DNA of 64,000 nt, taken from positions 1,590,932 through 1,654,931 of the forward strand of contig OY848925.1 in NCBI GenBank assembly GCA_963693285.1, read 5' to 3'. The notes below the pieces were generated by a model. That model searched no databases and had not been told where the DNA came from. It was given only the letters and a program-made list of their open reading frames with translations. Source of the DNA: Xestospongia muta (taxonomy: Eukaryota > Porifera > Demospongiae > Haplosclerida > Petrosiidae). This document shows positions 16,997 to 31,100 of the stretch, piece by piece (position 1 is the stretch's first letter; each line of letters opens with the position of its first letter). The position numbers and the translations under genes are program-made.

Positions 16997-19747
16997 ATGT
17001 CCAATCCGGTACAATGTCCAATTTGTTCCAAATTCTTTGCTTTAGATCGGATAGAAAGCCATGTCGATCAGTGCCTTAGTTCCGATACAAGCAACGAAGA
17101 AACTAAAGAAACATCAAGTCCTATATTAAGTGAACAAGGTGTTCTAGATACTACACCTACAAGAAAGAGACCCTCAGTGGTTGGCTTAGAACGAGATAGA
17201 GTAAAGGACATCAAACAGTTAAAATTGACTCCATCTTCTTCAAATTTAAAACAATCACAATTGTTAGTTAGTGATAGCAGTAGTAGTAGTAGTAAGGCAA
17301 TTACATCATCACTAAAGAGTTATGATATTACTAAGCCATCTGTTCCATTAGCTGATGTAATGAGACCTAAACTAATAGAGGACTATATTGGACAAGAGAA
17401 AGTGATCGGAAAAGAAAGTATTTTACGGAAAATTTTTGAGACTGGTAACGTACCGTCCTTAATATTTTGGGGACCTCCAGGATGTGGAAAGGTAAGTTAC
17501 ATAATGTTTAGTCTCATTCCCAAACCTCAGTGCCTTTCCCTCTAGTAGGTCTGAGAATGAAACTAATAACCATATGTTTTTTTTTCTTAAATTCAAGACT
17601 ACTCTTGCTCGAATCATAGCCCAGTTGGCCAGAGAGAAGCATAAGATGAGATTTGTACAGTTATCAGCCACAACTAGTGGTGTAGCTGATGTAAAGGAAG
17701 CAGTTAAAGTGGCTAAAAATGAGAAAATTATGTATAAAAGAGGAACATTATTATTTATTGATGAGATTCATCGCTTCAATAAACTACAACAGGTATATTT
17801 TATAAACTGTGACTAATTGGTCTACTATGAATGTAGTGTGATAGTTAGTGTAATTTGAAACCAGTCACTAATTATAGCTTATTTGTCTAGAAATGTGATT
17901 AATAATACTCTAATTGTAGGACTCATTTCTACCTCATGTTGAAGATGGAACAATTGTTTTATTAGGAGCCACAACAGAGAATCCTTCTTTTCAAGTGAAC
18001 TCTGCACTTTTGAGCAGATGTCGTGTTGTCGTGTTAACTAAACTATCTGTCAGTGATATAGAGAGTATATTGAGAAGAGCTTTATTACAAATTGAAGTAG
18101 TTGAATATACAGGTGATAAAAGGTAAATATTGTAAGTAAGCCCTTTACTTTTAGTATATTATTAATGTACAGCAATGATCTCTTCATTAATAGTATTTTA
18201 TTATTTTATAGTTTGTTGCATCCTTCAAGTTTGGCTATTAACACTGAAGCACTTTCATTTCTTGCCCAGTTCTCAGATGGTGATGCAAGAATAGCCTTAA
18301 ATGGCCTTCAGCTAGCTGCACAAGCCAAGAGAGCAGAGTCGTCATTTACTTCAAGTCCTGCTCAAAAAGAAGAATGTGAGAGTAGTGAACATTGCACCTC
18401 AGACAGTCAACATGTTGCATCACATTACATCATTGAAATTGATGATATTAAGGACAGTCTACAGCGATCACATTTGCTTTATAATAAGGACGAACATTAT
18501 AATTGTATATCTGCTTTGATCAAGTCTATGAGAGGTAGTGATGAAAATGCTGCTTTATATTGGTTAGCTAGAATGCTAGTAGCTGGAGAAGATCCATTAT
18601 ATATAGCCAGAAGAGTAATTGTATTTGCCAGTGAAGATGTAGGTAAGAATGTAATTACAGTACCTTAATTGCTGTTTAAATTTACATAGGTTTGGCTGAT
18701 TCAAATGCACTATGTTTAGCAGTGGCTACCTTTCATGCTTGCCATGCTATAGGCATGCCTGAATGTGAGGTAATAATATTTTATTGTTTGCACTTCACTT
18801 TTGATTCATTTACTCATGTACATGGAAATATTACTAAGTTTTTTATTGGCAAAATACTTTTTAAATGCTTGTGAAATTGACAAGTTTGAAGTGTATAATA
18901 GAGCTAGGTAATAACGTCTTTATAGACCTCTTTTGCTTACAAAGAATTGTTCGTCTATATTAGGTGTGATTGATAATAATTAATGAGACTTTATTTTGAT
19001 TTACCAAATTGAAGTCATCAATATTATATAATTTGTAACTTATATACTAAATAGTGACTCAAATATTGAATGTACCTCATCTAGTTTGTAAAGGAATGAT
19101 ACATTATTCACAAAGTGCTATGACAACATTGCTTAGTTACTAAAATTAATAATGCTTCCACAAAATAGTTTAATACCTTTTGATTAACTTGTTCCTGACT
19201 AGTATTTTGTATGTAACACATTAAACCAACAAATAAAATTTAATTGCATATTTCAGTCATCATGTTAAAATTATTTAGCCTTTACTACGACAATGGGTGT
19301 GGTTGTTTGAGTATTTAAACTTTAATGTTTTTAGGCTAGCTAGCTTCATTTTCTAATTTCTAGCATTTGTATTCTCTCTGATGGCTCGCCATTTTCTAAA
19401 CTCAATTGTTTACTTTTTATATGTACATTCGCATATACCCATCATTGTATTTTTATGTCATATTATTTTCTCTTTATCAGTATAATCTGTCGCAAGCTGT
19501 TGTATATATGGCAAAGGCTAATAAATCAAGACTTGCTTGTAATGCATACATGTCTGCTAAGTCTTGCGTTGAGATGTATAAAGGACCACACCCACCTGTC
19601 CCTCTTCACCTTCGGAATGCTCCCACTCATTTAATGAAGAAATTAGGTTATGGAAACAAAGTCGATAACACTGATGAAAGTGGTTATTTCTTACCCAAAG
19701 AATTAAAAGGTTATGATTTTTTTAAACAGTCTGATCACTTCATGTGA
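16997..19747 (+). CDS. WRNIP1: WRNIP1/Mgs1-type AAA+ ATPase with UBZ finger
   Basis: WRNIP1 is a replication-fork maintenance ATPase that binds ubiquitin, for example on PCNA. Exons: 16997-17491, 17598-17792, 17920-18122, 18212-18642, 18690-18769, 19481-19747. Total 1671 nt, 556 aa, shorter than the ~665 aa of human mainly in the N-terminal linker. The UBZ4 finger is at residues 7-26 ([20 protein letters not shown]). A Ser-rich linker with a poly-Ser stretch follows. The AAA+ core starts at [16 protein letters not shown]. Walker A is GPPGCGK|TTLAR, split by intron 1. Walker B is LLFIDEIHR, sensor 1 is [11 protein letters not shown], the arginine finger region is LLSRCRV. The C-terminal helical/clamp-like region follows ([49 protein letters not shown] end). 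It starts 213 bp after Rab4 on the same strand. All ATPase motifs look intact. Confidence 0.95.
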
Positions 19748-20058
19748 TTTATAAGCATTCACTTTTGAAGTGTCTTAAAACACTGTTAATATGTATCTAT
19801 CCATCATCTAACTTTAACTCATTTTAAATGGTATTATGTTTCCTTTTATCTTATATCACTGATAACATTTGTCACTACATAGATTGTAACGATGTGGAAA
19901 AAGAAATATAATGATACCAAACAATACTAACACAATCAGTTTACAGTACACACAATGCATAGTTATTATTTAAATATAATAACAACAAACAATAAATGCA
20001 CACATTTTCTTTAATATTGTTAGTTAGCACTCGACATAGAAAAGGGTAGAACATAATG
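19748..20058. other. Short convergent spacer
   Basis: 311 bases between the 3' ends of WRNIP1 (+) and the Ig-domain gene (-). AT-rich, with nothing recognisable beyond the expected 3' UTR sequence. Confidence 0.6.
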
Positions 20059-21282
20059 TTATTTTCTTCTAATACAAAGAAAGGATATTAGCAAGCACAC
20101 AACAACCATCATAGCAACAAATATAGAAATCGCAACAATCATTGCTATCAATGGTGTACCTACAATAAAGTAAACATTTTATATATAATTAATAATAATA
20201 TACTTACTAAGTCCTGATGAAGGATCATTTGATGGTGGTTCCACAATAATAGTTTGTGTAGTAAATGCAGATGATACAGGAGGAAGAGGTGGTATTACGG
20301 ATGTCATGATGACTGGTGGTACAGAAGTCATGATCACTGCCTTTGTACTTGATAATATTTGGGTTGTAGCGACCAAAAGATCAATAGTGCATGGACTTGG
20401 TATTGGATCTGGTGCAACTAATAAAAAGAGATTAATGCAATGTAACTATAATATACTTGTGTACTTTGCTGTTCAGTCGTATGGTAGTATCCTTGATATC
20501 CAATGTGAAATACTACTTCATTTGAGCATGACTTAATAGGGCATTTTTCTATTATACGTATCCACTCCACATTCTGTTTATTAAAGAAAGTATGTATATT
20601 ATTATTTAAATTGGATCCTAAAAGAGTAATTGGTGTTGTTCCAAGTGACACTTGCGTCAAAAATGCTGGCAAATTGTAGTTGGTGACTTCTTTATAATCA
20701 CCAGTTGAACTATAAATACCCAATACAACTAAACCTCCACATTTTGTTACAAGAAGTGGATTTATTTCACTCCAAGGAATGAGCCGATTAGGTTGACTAG
20801 GAAGTGTTGCTATAAATAGAACATAACAAAATATAATATATACAAAAATAGGTTGGTTGTTTTGACAGATCCACTAGTCACATGGATTGCATGGATCCCA
20901 ATTACACATTGAATAGTATTGACAATATAATACTGTTTTGATTAGTAATTACTATGGAATTCCATTATTAATGTACTTAAATAAATAACTTCTCAAAATG
21001 GACATGTGTGATATATCTAGAGTTGTGCTATCATAAATTCCATAGTGACATCCCTCACACAATGACTTAGCATCCACAACAAATGTTTTGTCTAACTAAT
21101 GAGACATTAAACTAAGTCATCATTATTGCTCTGACAATGAACTGCACAATGTCAAATAGTATATTTTAGCAACGACAGCAGTGTCAGTGTGACGTTTACT
21201 ATTTTCATCAGTATTGTATGCAAGATAATTGACCACAGATTGTTTAAATCAACTGATTTGTTTTTATAGTGATATTATATAC

Positions 21283-21323
<41 letters not shown>

Positions 21324-24300
21324 CTGCAAAAGAGACCAATTATAATCTCACTATAAGTACAACTAAACAGAAGATGACAGTGCATTCATAAAGTGTACAG
21401 CAAATAACTTACATTGGTCACTAAAGTTAAAGGCGATAAGATTTTTTGGTTGAAGAGCAAGACCATTAGAGCTACAAACTTGAGCACTATTACATGTTTG
21501 AACTGAATATACGCTGAAATCATTTGGTGGAGTTCGGTCTACATTTAGTAAATCAACACCAAGGCATGTTTGAGCAACATTATGTGATCGAGGGGTATTA
21601 GAATTTTGACACCCACGATACTCATTTAACTTATAGCCATAAGAGATAGTTGTGTTCTTCCACCAAAACTTAGCTCCAGCATTAGAAGTCTGTACTAAGT
21701 ATATCACAGGTGGGACTGTCGATTCAGGATTATCTATTAAAAAAACAACCAAATAATAAAGTGTTGCTATGACAACTTACTGATAACTGCAATGTTGCTT
21801 TCATCACTGGACGCAGTGGAAGTAAGATATCTGTTGACATAAATCACTGAACTCACTTGACACTTATACACACCACCATCTGATGAAGTAGCTGAATTGA
21901 TCCTATAAAAAGTGATGAACTTGGTACTAGATTGTGTGCCAATTGGAAACACTCCAGTTAAAGCATTGTTATCTTTTGTCCATGATATTACAAATGAAGA
22001 AGTAGGTTTGTCTGTAACAACAACACAAGCTATAACAATTTCAGATGCTTCAACTTTTGTGGATCCATATACATTAACTGCTACAGTTGGATCAGGAACT
22101 AAAAATATGAAAACACATATAGCTGTTATTGTTAATGATGAAAGTACTCACTCTTTATTGTCAGATTGGCTGTTTTACTAAAATCACTTGACGTTAAGTA
22201 GGTATTTGTATATATTATGCTAGATACCTCACATACATAATCTCCACCATCAGTTTCACTAACAGTCTTTAATTTATATATATCATTAAAGCTTGTAGCA
22301 GAACTAGATACAATGTTAGTTGTATTCAAAACGGTTGAGCCTTTTTTCCATTTAACAGTCAGAGAAGATGCAGGTTGAGTTGTGGTAATAGAACATGTCA
22401 TATCAACATCTGATCCAATCTGCTTTGTGAGGTTGTTTACAGTCACAGTAGGTGTACCAACTATATATACAGAGAGAGATTAATAATTGTTAGAGCAATT
22501 CACTTACCTGTGATACGGAGTGATGCAGATTTTACTGGTAGTGGAGATTCATTGTTATTCGTGTAATTAATAAATGCAACTCCGCATTCGTATAGTCCTG
22601 CATTATTAATTGTTGTAGAAGCAATTGAGTGCGTCAAAACATAAGTATTCTGTTGACTATTATTAAAGGTTTTTTGTACTTGTAGTTGACCTTCAAATGT
22701 CCAATTTAATGTCACTTCTGATGCCTGTACCTTTGGAGTCACAGTACATTGAAGAACTGCATTTTGACCAAGATTAACATTACTACCAACTACAACAATA
22801 TCTGGTGAACTGACTATGAAGACAAACAATACAACATCAAATAAAAGTATTCCACTTACTGAGAACTTTAACCTCATTAGTAATCATTTGATTACTGGAT
22901 ACAATATATTGATTTGTATAAACTATTGATACTGTTGTACAGTTGTATGTTCCAGCATCATTACCAACGGCATCTATTATGGTATATTCAGATTCAAAAC
23001 TTTGGCTAGAAATTTTAACTGCTTGATTTGTAGCTAAATAAGTTCCATCTTTAGCCCATCGAACTCTAACTGATGACATTGGTTGAACTGAATCAATACG
23101 ACAGTTAAGAGTAATATTTGATGCAGTAGATTCAACAACATCTCCCATTGTCAAAGTAGGAGCAGTAACTACAAAGTATTAAAGTATATAAATTATACAT
23201 TGTTAAGTCATAATGTACCTTTCACATAGAAACCGGCATTGTCACTGGTTAACATCAAATTATCTAAAAATTTAATCAAGGTATTGTTGTAATGAACTGA
23301 TTGGACATGACATTCATATTCAGCAGCACTAGATGCATTAGCTTCGCCTACTATAAAGTTTTTTATGAATGATGTAAGGTTGTTATTGGTAGGAGTAACA
23401 GTCGCATTTTGTAACGTTTGTCCACCTTTCAGTAAAGCAACTTGAACAGAATTTGCAGGTTCTTGTAAACTAACATTACATACAAATAATCCTACTTGTC
23501 CAAAATTAACTGTAATATCATTCATTTCAACTTTGATAGAGGCTACAAAATGAACAAAGTACAGAATAACTATCAAATAATAAAATAATTATCACATGTA
23601 CCTTTCACAAAGAGTACTCCAGAACCAGATGATGTTAATTTTTGATCATCAACGTGGTTAGCATCAGGACCTGTATACTGAGCAGTGACGCTACATGTGT
23701 AGATACCTCCATTATTTAAAGACACTCCAGAGACAGTATAAGTTGATTTAGGGCCTTGTTGTCTTATAATATTTGACTTATCACGCCAGGTATAATTGAA
23801 TGTAAAAAGAGACGGTTGTAATGCAAGAGGCAGTGTTGCATTACAAGTAAGATTTACATTAGAACCTGCATCCGCTTCTAAATGTGGTACTTCAACACTT
23901 AGTGGTTGATCTATTGTGTAATGATAGTAATTATTCAAAGCATTTTTAAATGATGCAATATACTACGGTTTAACACTACTGTAATTAATAGTACATTAAT
24001 TTTAGTGTAATTACAAATCACAGATTAGTAAGCCCACTATTGCTATGATGAATAAATTCACTTACTGATTCTTACTGTCACCACACCTGCACCAGACTGA
24101 GCTGATGGGTTGTTGACATAATTTTTATTTGACCCAGTATACTTTGATGTAACTTCACATGTATAGCTTCCTGCACTAGCTAAAGTGACACTGTTAATAA
24201 TAAAAGTTGCACTCGTAGCCCCAGATATCGAATTTCCATTGGTGACCTTCCATTGGTAAGTGTGGTCTATATTTGATGACAGCACACTAGGTGGAGGAGT

Positions 24301-25908
24301 TACCATACATGACAAGGTGGCACTAGTACCAATGTCAACTGTACTACTAGACACTGTAACTTGAGAATTTGGCACTACAGAATTAAGAAATAAGGTAATA
24401 TAATCCAATACAATGTGCATATTAAGTTTATAATTAGATTATAACTGATGATGAAATTTACTTACTGTTAATAGATAAGCTCGCTGTATTTAATGACATG
24501 ATATAAGATGTATCAGTGGATAGCTTTGCTTGACAATTAAATAAACCAGCATGTACAACAGTAGCATTGCCTTTAGTAGTAATTGTTAAAGTAGATACTG
24601 AACTGTTACCAGCTGGAATTGCACTACTTGTTGAGGTAGCGAAATTGGATGAAGAGGGTGTGGCCCCATTATGAAACCATTCAACAGTTAATTGATTTGA
24701 AGTGCATGTAATACCAAAACAGTCTACACTAACAGTGCAAACAAAAGAATATATCATATTTTGAACAGCAGATTGTGAAACGGTAACGTTGAATATTTCA
24801 TAGCCTATTAGGAGAGAGAGAGAGTAAGAGATAATAAAATGTAGAGGCATTTTTCATGCAATGAAACTTAGATATATGACAATATATAGCAAAAGAAAGA
24901 TGACCACTGCTATCACAACAGATATACAAACATATAATTAAAATTCTAATCATTCCTTTCATGTGTAATTATATTGTCAGACATACTCCATTACATCTGC
25001 AATTGTGCATATTAATTATAAGTAGGAAGATACTAAGCAACTAATGAGGTGTCAACATCCATTCACGTTATTTTTTACGTTATAAAAATTTACAAACCAT
25101 GCTTTTCATTTGACTATATAATCATAAATCATACAAGTTTTTCATAGGAACAGAATTTTTGTCTCCTTAGTGGTTACTATAGTAATTTGTTAGTAAAACA
25201 TAGTGTAATATGAGCTCTCACTAATGGGGTACATGTCACATTGGGATACAATAATTGTAAACCATATTCATAGCATATTTCTTTTTGCTGAGTTATCAAT
25301 TTCGCTAAGTGTTAGATCTTATCTAATTAGTACATCATAACTTTATCGTTGTAATGTTGGTAGTGTAAGAATTATCATTCCATAATACATGAAATTAGAT
25401 TTACTGGTTTTATTAAGCTGCTAAAATATCAAAGGAATTATTCGTGTAGGGTTTGCATTTCATATAGAGTAATAATTACTCAATTACTTACTATTCACAT
25501 AAAGATAAGCCACAGCACTTGACTGCTGACCATTATTAGGTACAACAAAATGGCACCTGTATGAATTTCCATTGAATAGTTTGTTAGCTAACACAACTAG
25601 TCCAGTAGCATTTTGTGAATGACCATCAGGAAATACTGAACTGTACCTCCGTCCATTAATTTCCCATACAGGTACAGCATTTGGGATTGAAGAATAGACA
25701 CATCCAAAAAATACCACAGTACCTTCAGACACTTTGACAGTAGCTGGAGCTGGATTGATACCTGTGGATTTAAAAAAATGATATTTTATACGTGTGTGCC
25801 TCTACCATAATAACTCGTAAGTTATATACCTGGTGTACACTCAAACGATGGAAGAATTACTATTAGACAGACTGCAAAGAGCGAGAAGCAAAGTCTATGG
25901 TAAATCAT
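20059..25908 (-). CDS. Multi-Ig-domain single-pass membrane protein, about 1282 aa
   Basis: Exons from the 5' end: 25830-25908, 25492-25761, 24466-24804, 24066-24374, 23602-23910, 23219-23542, 22860-23168, 22508-22813, 22152-22460, 21781-22098, 21413-21733, 20465-20809, 20208-20417, 20059-20159. All joins are phase 1. Exon 1 is a signal peptide (MIYHRLCFSLFAVCLIVILP). Exons 2-10 each encode about one Ig-like domain, with a core Cys, a Trp (LNWTF, VRWAKDG, VKWKKGS) and a Y-x-C strand (YECGV, YNCTT, YVCEV). Exons 11-12 are extracellular without clear Ig features. Exon 13 is a Thr/Ser/Pro-rich stalk. Exon 14 is a membrane segment (IAMIVAISIFVAMMVVVCLL) and a very short RRK tail, so no signalling motif is present. 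Many N-glycosylation sequons are visible. Adhesion or recognition at the cell surface is inferred. The exact exon 12 donor is chosen by phase. Confidence 0.82.
21281..21323. repeat. TACA/TA microsatellite
   Basis: A few tacatacatacatata units run into an alternating AT tract, inside an intron of the Ig-domain gene. Confidence 0.85.
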
Positions 25909-26534
25909 GATAGCATCCACAACATGAGCTCCAATGACAATCAACAGCAGCTAATAGAGATTAATCTAAAGCAAGAATTCAAAAGTGCTCAATCTGTATA
26001 AGGCCAGACAAGCTTTAATATGTGCAAACTCCAGCTTTTGTAAGAATTCTTGGAATTTTTATTAACCGTATATGTGATTTTATTATCGTATTTAAAGTAA
26101 GCTACCTCAGAATGTAGAGCAATACTACATTTTCATAATAATTAATAACTTAGACTGTTAATGTCACTTGACCTTGAAAAGAAAGTATTATAATAATTAT
26201 ATTTATGTTATATTGTAGCAGTAAACGAAATATGTAATAAATATGCTTATACATTTAAAAAGCATTTTGTTTCAACCGAAGTACCAGCCTTCGTTTCCAT
26301 AGTTTCATCAATAAGATGTAAGCCCAATACTGAATTAAGACATAGTCCAAGCTTTTATGTATAAAGCCATTTGCTAGTTGCTAGTAAAGATCACTCTGTC
26401 ATACTTACTAATATACTACAGATAATAATGGTGTATATTGAAGTAAACAACAGGTTTCCCTATTAAAAGAAAGCAACATGTGCTTTATCCTTACTTGTTA
26501 ACACTGTGATAATAGATCGATTGTTTTAACCATT

Positions 26535-26796
26535 TGTGTCCTGATTTACAATAAGGGACAACTTCTGGCAAAACATTTTTAATGTGTTTTATGAAAAAGG
26601 ACAACTGATGAAACATCTCAAAAACAGTTTTGTATGTATACAGATGATACAGTTGTTATATATGCGCAACTATTTATGGTATCTGCATGTATGTATACAA
26701 AACTGTTTTTTGTGGTATTGGAACTATGGTCCTTTTTCATAAATCATATCACAAATGTTTTGATAGACGTGGTCCCTTATTGTAAATCAGGTCACA
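26535..26796. mobile_element. Palindromic MITE-like element, copy 1
   Basis: Starts with tgtgtcctgatttacaata and ends with the near-complement tattgtaaatcaggtcaca. The arms continue inward through 'agggacaacttctg' and 'gacgtggtccct'. An inner palindrome is built on aaacagttttgtatgtatac and gtatgtatacaaaactgttt. There is no coding capacity. It is the most left-lying of the seven copies seen. Confidence 0.8.
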
Positions 26797-27239
26797 TTTC
26801 ATTGTTATTTTGTTCCAAATTGTATATAATGACATACTGAAAAGTAATAAAGCACAATCTGTTTTAAATGCTAATATACTACAGTTGCCCTGACATCAGT
26901 GATAGTAATGGTGTAATCAGAAGTAAGTAACAAATTTCCCTATTGAGAGAAAGTAACATATGCCCTACCCTTCCTTGTTACTACAGTGCAAACATATAAG
27001 AAGGAAATACACTATACATATTAAGGTGACTATTGTCTAATGAGATATACAGAATCTTATAACTCTGACAATCAACTAAATAACTTGTCATTAGTACATT
27101 AGTAATGAGAACAGAGTGATATTTATAAAACTTCTCAGTTATCTCATCATGTATTATAATTATACAATGAAAATGAGCATAGATTGGTTAAATCAATTAA
27201 TCTGTTTTTACAGTGATATAGTTTTGATTTTGTGGTAGC

Positions 27240-27940
27240 TCAGTATTGGGCTGTATTAATGAAACTATTGTAACAAAGACAACAGTTAAAGTGATTAATG
27301 TTTTTTTTGACAACAGTTAAAACGATTAATGTTTTTTTGACAACAGTTAAAATGATTAATGTTTTTTTGACTTTGTGGTAGCTCAGTATTGGGCCATATT
27401 GATGTCGCAATTGTAATAAAGACAACAGTTAAAGTGATTAATGTTTTTTTTGACTTTGCGTTACCTCAGTATTGGGTTGTAGTAATGAAACTATTTTAAC
27501 AAAGACAACAGTTAAAATGTTTTTTTGACTTTGTGGTAACACAATATTGGGTCATATTGATGATACAATTGTAACAAAGACAACAGTTAAAGTGATTAAT
27601 GTTTTTTTTTGACTTTGTGGTAACTCAGTAACAGACCGTATTAATGAAACTATTGTAACAAAAAGAAAAAATGAAATGATTAATGCTTTTTGACTTTGTG
27701 GTAGTTCAGTATTGGGCTGTATTAATGAAACTATTCTAACAAAGACAACAGTTAAATGATTAATTTTTTTTGACTCTGTGGTAACGCAGTATTGGGTCAT
27801 ATTGATGACGCAATTGTAGCAAAGACAACAGTTAAAGTGATTAGTGTTTTTTTGACTTTGTGGTAACTGAATATTAGACCGTATTAATGAAACTATTGTA
27901 ACAAAGACAACAGTTGAAATGATTTTTTTAGTATATCTCA
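27240..27940. repeat. Minisatellite, unit about 80-90 bp
   Basis: About eight imperfect tandem units. Each contains aaagacaacagttaaa, gattaatg, a T-run, gactttgtggtaactcag, tattgggc and tattaatgaaactattgtaac. Units differ by small indels in the T-run and by loss of sub-blocks (27300-27370 has three short partial units). It is intergenic, next to the 3' end of receptor A. Confidence 0.88.
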
Positions 27941-28152
27941 TACAAGGAACTTAAAACATGCAAAACGGTTAGTATAATATTAACTCCAACCAAAATAGTT
28001 TTTTATAAAAGGACTGTTCTAAGGAAGGTGTAATTATAATATCATATTTAAAAGTGTGTGTTACTATATTATTTTAATGGAAAGAGTAATATGTGGGTGT
28101 GGTTTCAGACTTGCTTTTGTCCAATGGAGTCATTTGATGTAATACTTTGAAT

Positions 28153-31100
28153 CTAAAGAAAATACAATAAAACAATACAACTTAATAGAAATAAACATAC
28201 ACTGTTTTCTTGATTCACATAATTTTGGATGAGGATTCCTTTGTCTTTTAAAACAACATGATCATGCACCTTCTCATGAAATACATTCTTGCCGTCTGGG
28301 TCTTTGTATAGAGACCTCATCTAAACAAAGATAACTATTTGTGACCTGATTTGCAAAAAGGGACCACTTCTGGCAAACATTTGTGACATGATTTAACAGT
28401 TAAAACAGTTTTGTATACATACAGCTGCTATTATATGCACAACTATTCATGGAACTGCATCTATGTATACGAAACTGTTGTTTCAGGTGTTTTAACAGCG
28501 ATCCTTTTTCATAAACCATATCACAATTGTTTAACAGAAGTGGTCCCTTATTCTAAATCAAGTCACATATATAATATATATAATAATTTTTATGTACTTT
28601 TGGAATAAATGTCAAAGTTATAGTACCAGTTGTTGCTGACAGTAATGCTGCCATATAAAGACCATCTCCAATATTACTGTAGTCTTGAAGGAGGTATGAG
28701 AAGACAAGAATAGCAACAGAGGCAAATACCACAACAAATACGATATCAATTATGTCTTTTGAGTCATTTATTGCCTTTATTGTAACATTACGAGTTTTAA
28801 TTGCCAATATTAGAGCTATGAACTCAAGGACTCCAAGATAAATAATCATAACAATTATCCAAATAAAAGAAACTTGTGAATAGCAGTTTAGTCCATAATA
28901 TTCAACCAGAATTCCTTTTTCCTATAATCACAATGGCAATTGTTTGGTTAAACAGTTGTATTTATAAGTTAAAAACTATGTATGTGACATTACCAATTTA
29001 GATATAACAGTATATTTGCTCACGTTTTTCTTTGGACGATATTCTAGATCTTCCACATAGAAAGAACCAGGTCTTGTTTGTGGAATAGCTGTCCCAATTG
29101 TTAGTAATAGTATCATAATAGACACAATGATAAGAACTATTATTAATAGATGTTTATCTGTCAGCACCTGTTAAAGGGTTTGTTTCTATTTATAGCACTT
29201 AATTCAACAAAATTCATGTTTTACTTTCTTTTTAGAGGTAGGATTGCTAAATATATAATAGATTCTCATCATTTTGGCTAAAATTGGACTGAATAATACA
29301 GTGACTCCCATACACTGTGCCCAAATAGTCATCTATAATTATAATAAACAAATATATTGTACATTACAATGATATTGAAGCTTACTGAACATGAAACTTC
29401 CCAAAATACTTTGGTTTCAGATACACCTATAGCGATAAATGTTGAGCTGTATAGACAAAAAACTCCAATAATAATAAAATAGTTGAGGTTAGGGCTAGTG
29501 AGACGAACAATTCTATCAAAAATAAGATAATTATTAATTTAGAGATATAATTATAGTATTAAATTGAACATACTTTCTTTTCCTAAATACAATGGTAAAA
29601 ATTAAGCAAATAATTGAGAATATAATACCAAGAGAGGCCCACAAGTACATAATAACCACTAGTGTAGTTGAATAGTACACAATGACTTTTATAGGAGAGC
29701 CATCAGGTGGTAGACCAACTAAATATATTCACTAAAATGAAGTTATTATATAATTACTTACCTGGCCAAACTGTAATGTTGTCCTCATTAGTTAAATAAA
29801 CTATGTCACCACTGGTCATATAGACTGTAGCATATTCTGTTAGTAATCCTATAACAATAATATAGAGTGTTTGTAAGTAAATATTTACGAGTAATAAGAA
29901 CACAAATAGTCATATTATATAGGTGAATTAGCTAAAGTATTATTATGAACTAAAGTATTATTACTAAAACATTTTTAGTGTATTGCATACATGTGAAGTA
30001 TGCCAGGCAGACTTAATGTTGTTTTGAGCCTTATATGTTTGCATTATAGCATAGATGACAATTGATATACACAGTATCACTATCAAATATTTTAAGGCAA
30101 TCTAACAATTATATCCACCTGTTGTGCAATGCTATATTTGCATATATTTTTTACTTACCATTCCTATACTGTAACAGGTATACTGATGTATACTTTCTAA
30201 CTCCACCTTTTGTAAATGTCACTTTGCCCTTTGTGGTAATAATGTTTATTATAATTGTGTGCCTTGCCAAAAGACAAACTTAAATATTAGTCTACTAACT
30301 CACTGATTTTCCAATGAACTCAGTGTTCAATAAGTTATATCTTAGTAGACAGTCAGTACCAGTAGTCCTGTTATATAATGGAGTGAATGGTCCTATACAG
30401 TTAGTCTCATTAACTGTATTGTTATTAATCATATTTAGAGTTGAATTCAAAGCTAGTCCAAGACTCCAAACAGCATCATAACCATAAGATGAAATACTGG
30501 ATCTCTCATCTTCCTATAGACATATAGTACTTTATATTACAGTCACTTACAATATACACTTACTTCAGTATATTGTTGTACAACTATCCCTCTCTCTACT
30601 ACTTTAGTAAGTTGTTGTGCAGTACAGTGTACACTAGGATCAGATAAGAGCCAGTCTTCATTATACCATCCATGTAGTAACCAACCATAGTCAGGATAAT
30701 AGATCCCTCTATTATATGCCTACAAATGAATTTATTCATGTAACAACTAAACTTTAAACAATGTGTGTATCATTGTATTATTATACAAACCTTTACCTCA
30801 CATAGAATGTTTCTTGAAGTATCAGCAAAAGTGTTAAGGAATAATATTCTAGCATCAGTAACCTGCATGCACAACTTAAAATTATTGTCAACTTGGCATC
30901 ATAAACTAACAAACAGATCTTTAATGTCTGAAACATTCTCATGTGACCAAACATGAACTACATTGAGCACACTGATATTGTGAACTGCCAAACTTTGTTT
31001 TAGATGATGTTCTAGCTATAAAAGAAAACATAACGTTGGAGTTGGCAAGTGATACACAATGCACGTCAAGCAACTTCATGAGGTACATGCAGCTTTCCCA

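Larger units (their letters stand above)
25909..28152. other. Intergenic region with repeats, no gene seen
   Basis: Spacer between the divergent-side start of the Ig gene and the 3' end of receptor A. It holds one palindromic element (26535-26796) and a minisatellite (about 27240-27940), both listed separately. The minus-strand open frames over 27240-27941 are translations of the minisatellite, not genes. Confidence 0.65.

Noticed and set aside
21912..22181. Plus-strand frame opposite an Ig exon
   Set aside because: Antisense shadow; the minus strand has the Ig pattern and consistent phase-1 splice sites.
27240..27940. Possible CRISPR-like array
   Set aside because: Units are contiguous and diverged without unique spacers, and the genome is eukaryotic.
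27552..27941. Minus-strand repetitive open frame of 129 codons
   Set aside because: It is the minisatellite read through. There is no domain, and the repeats on the other frames look the same.
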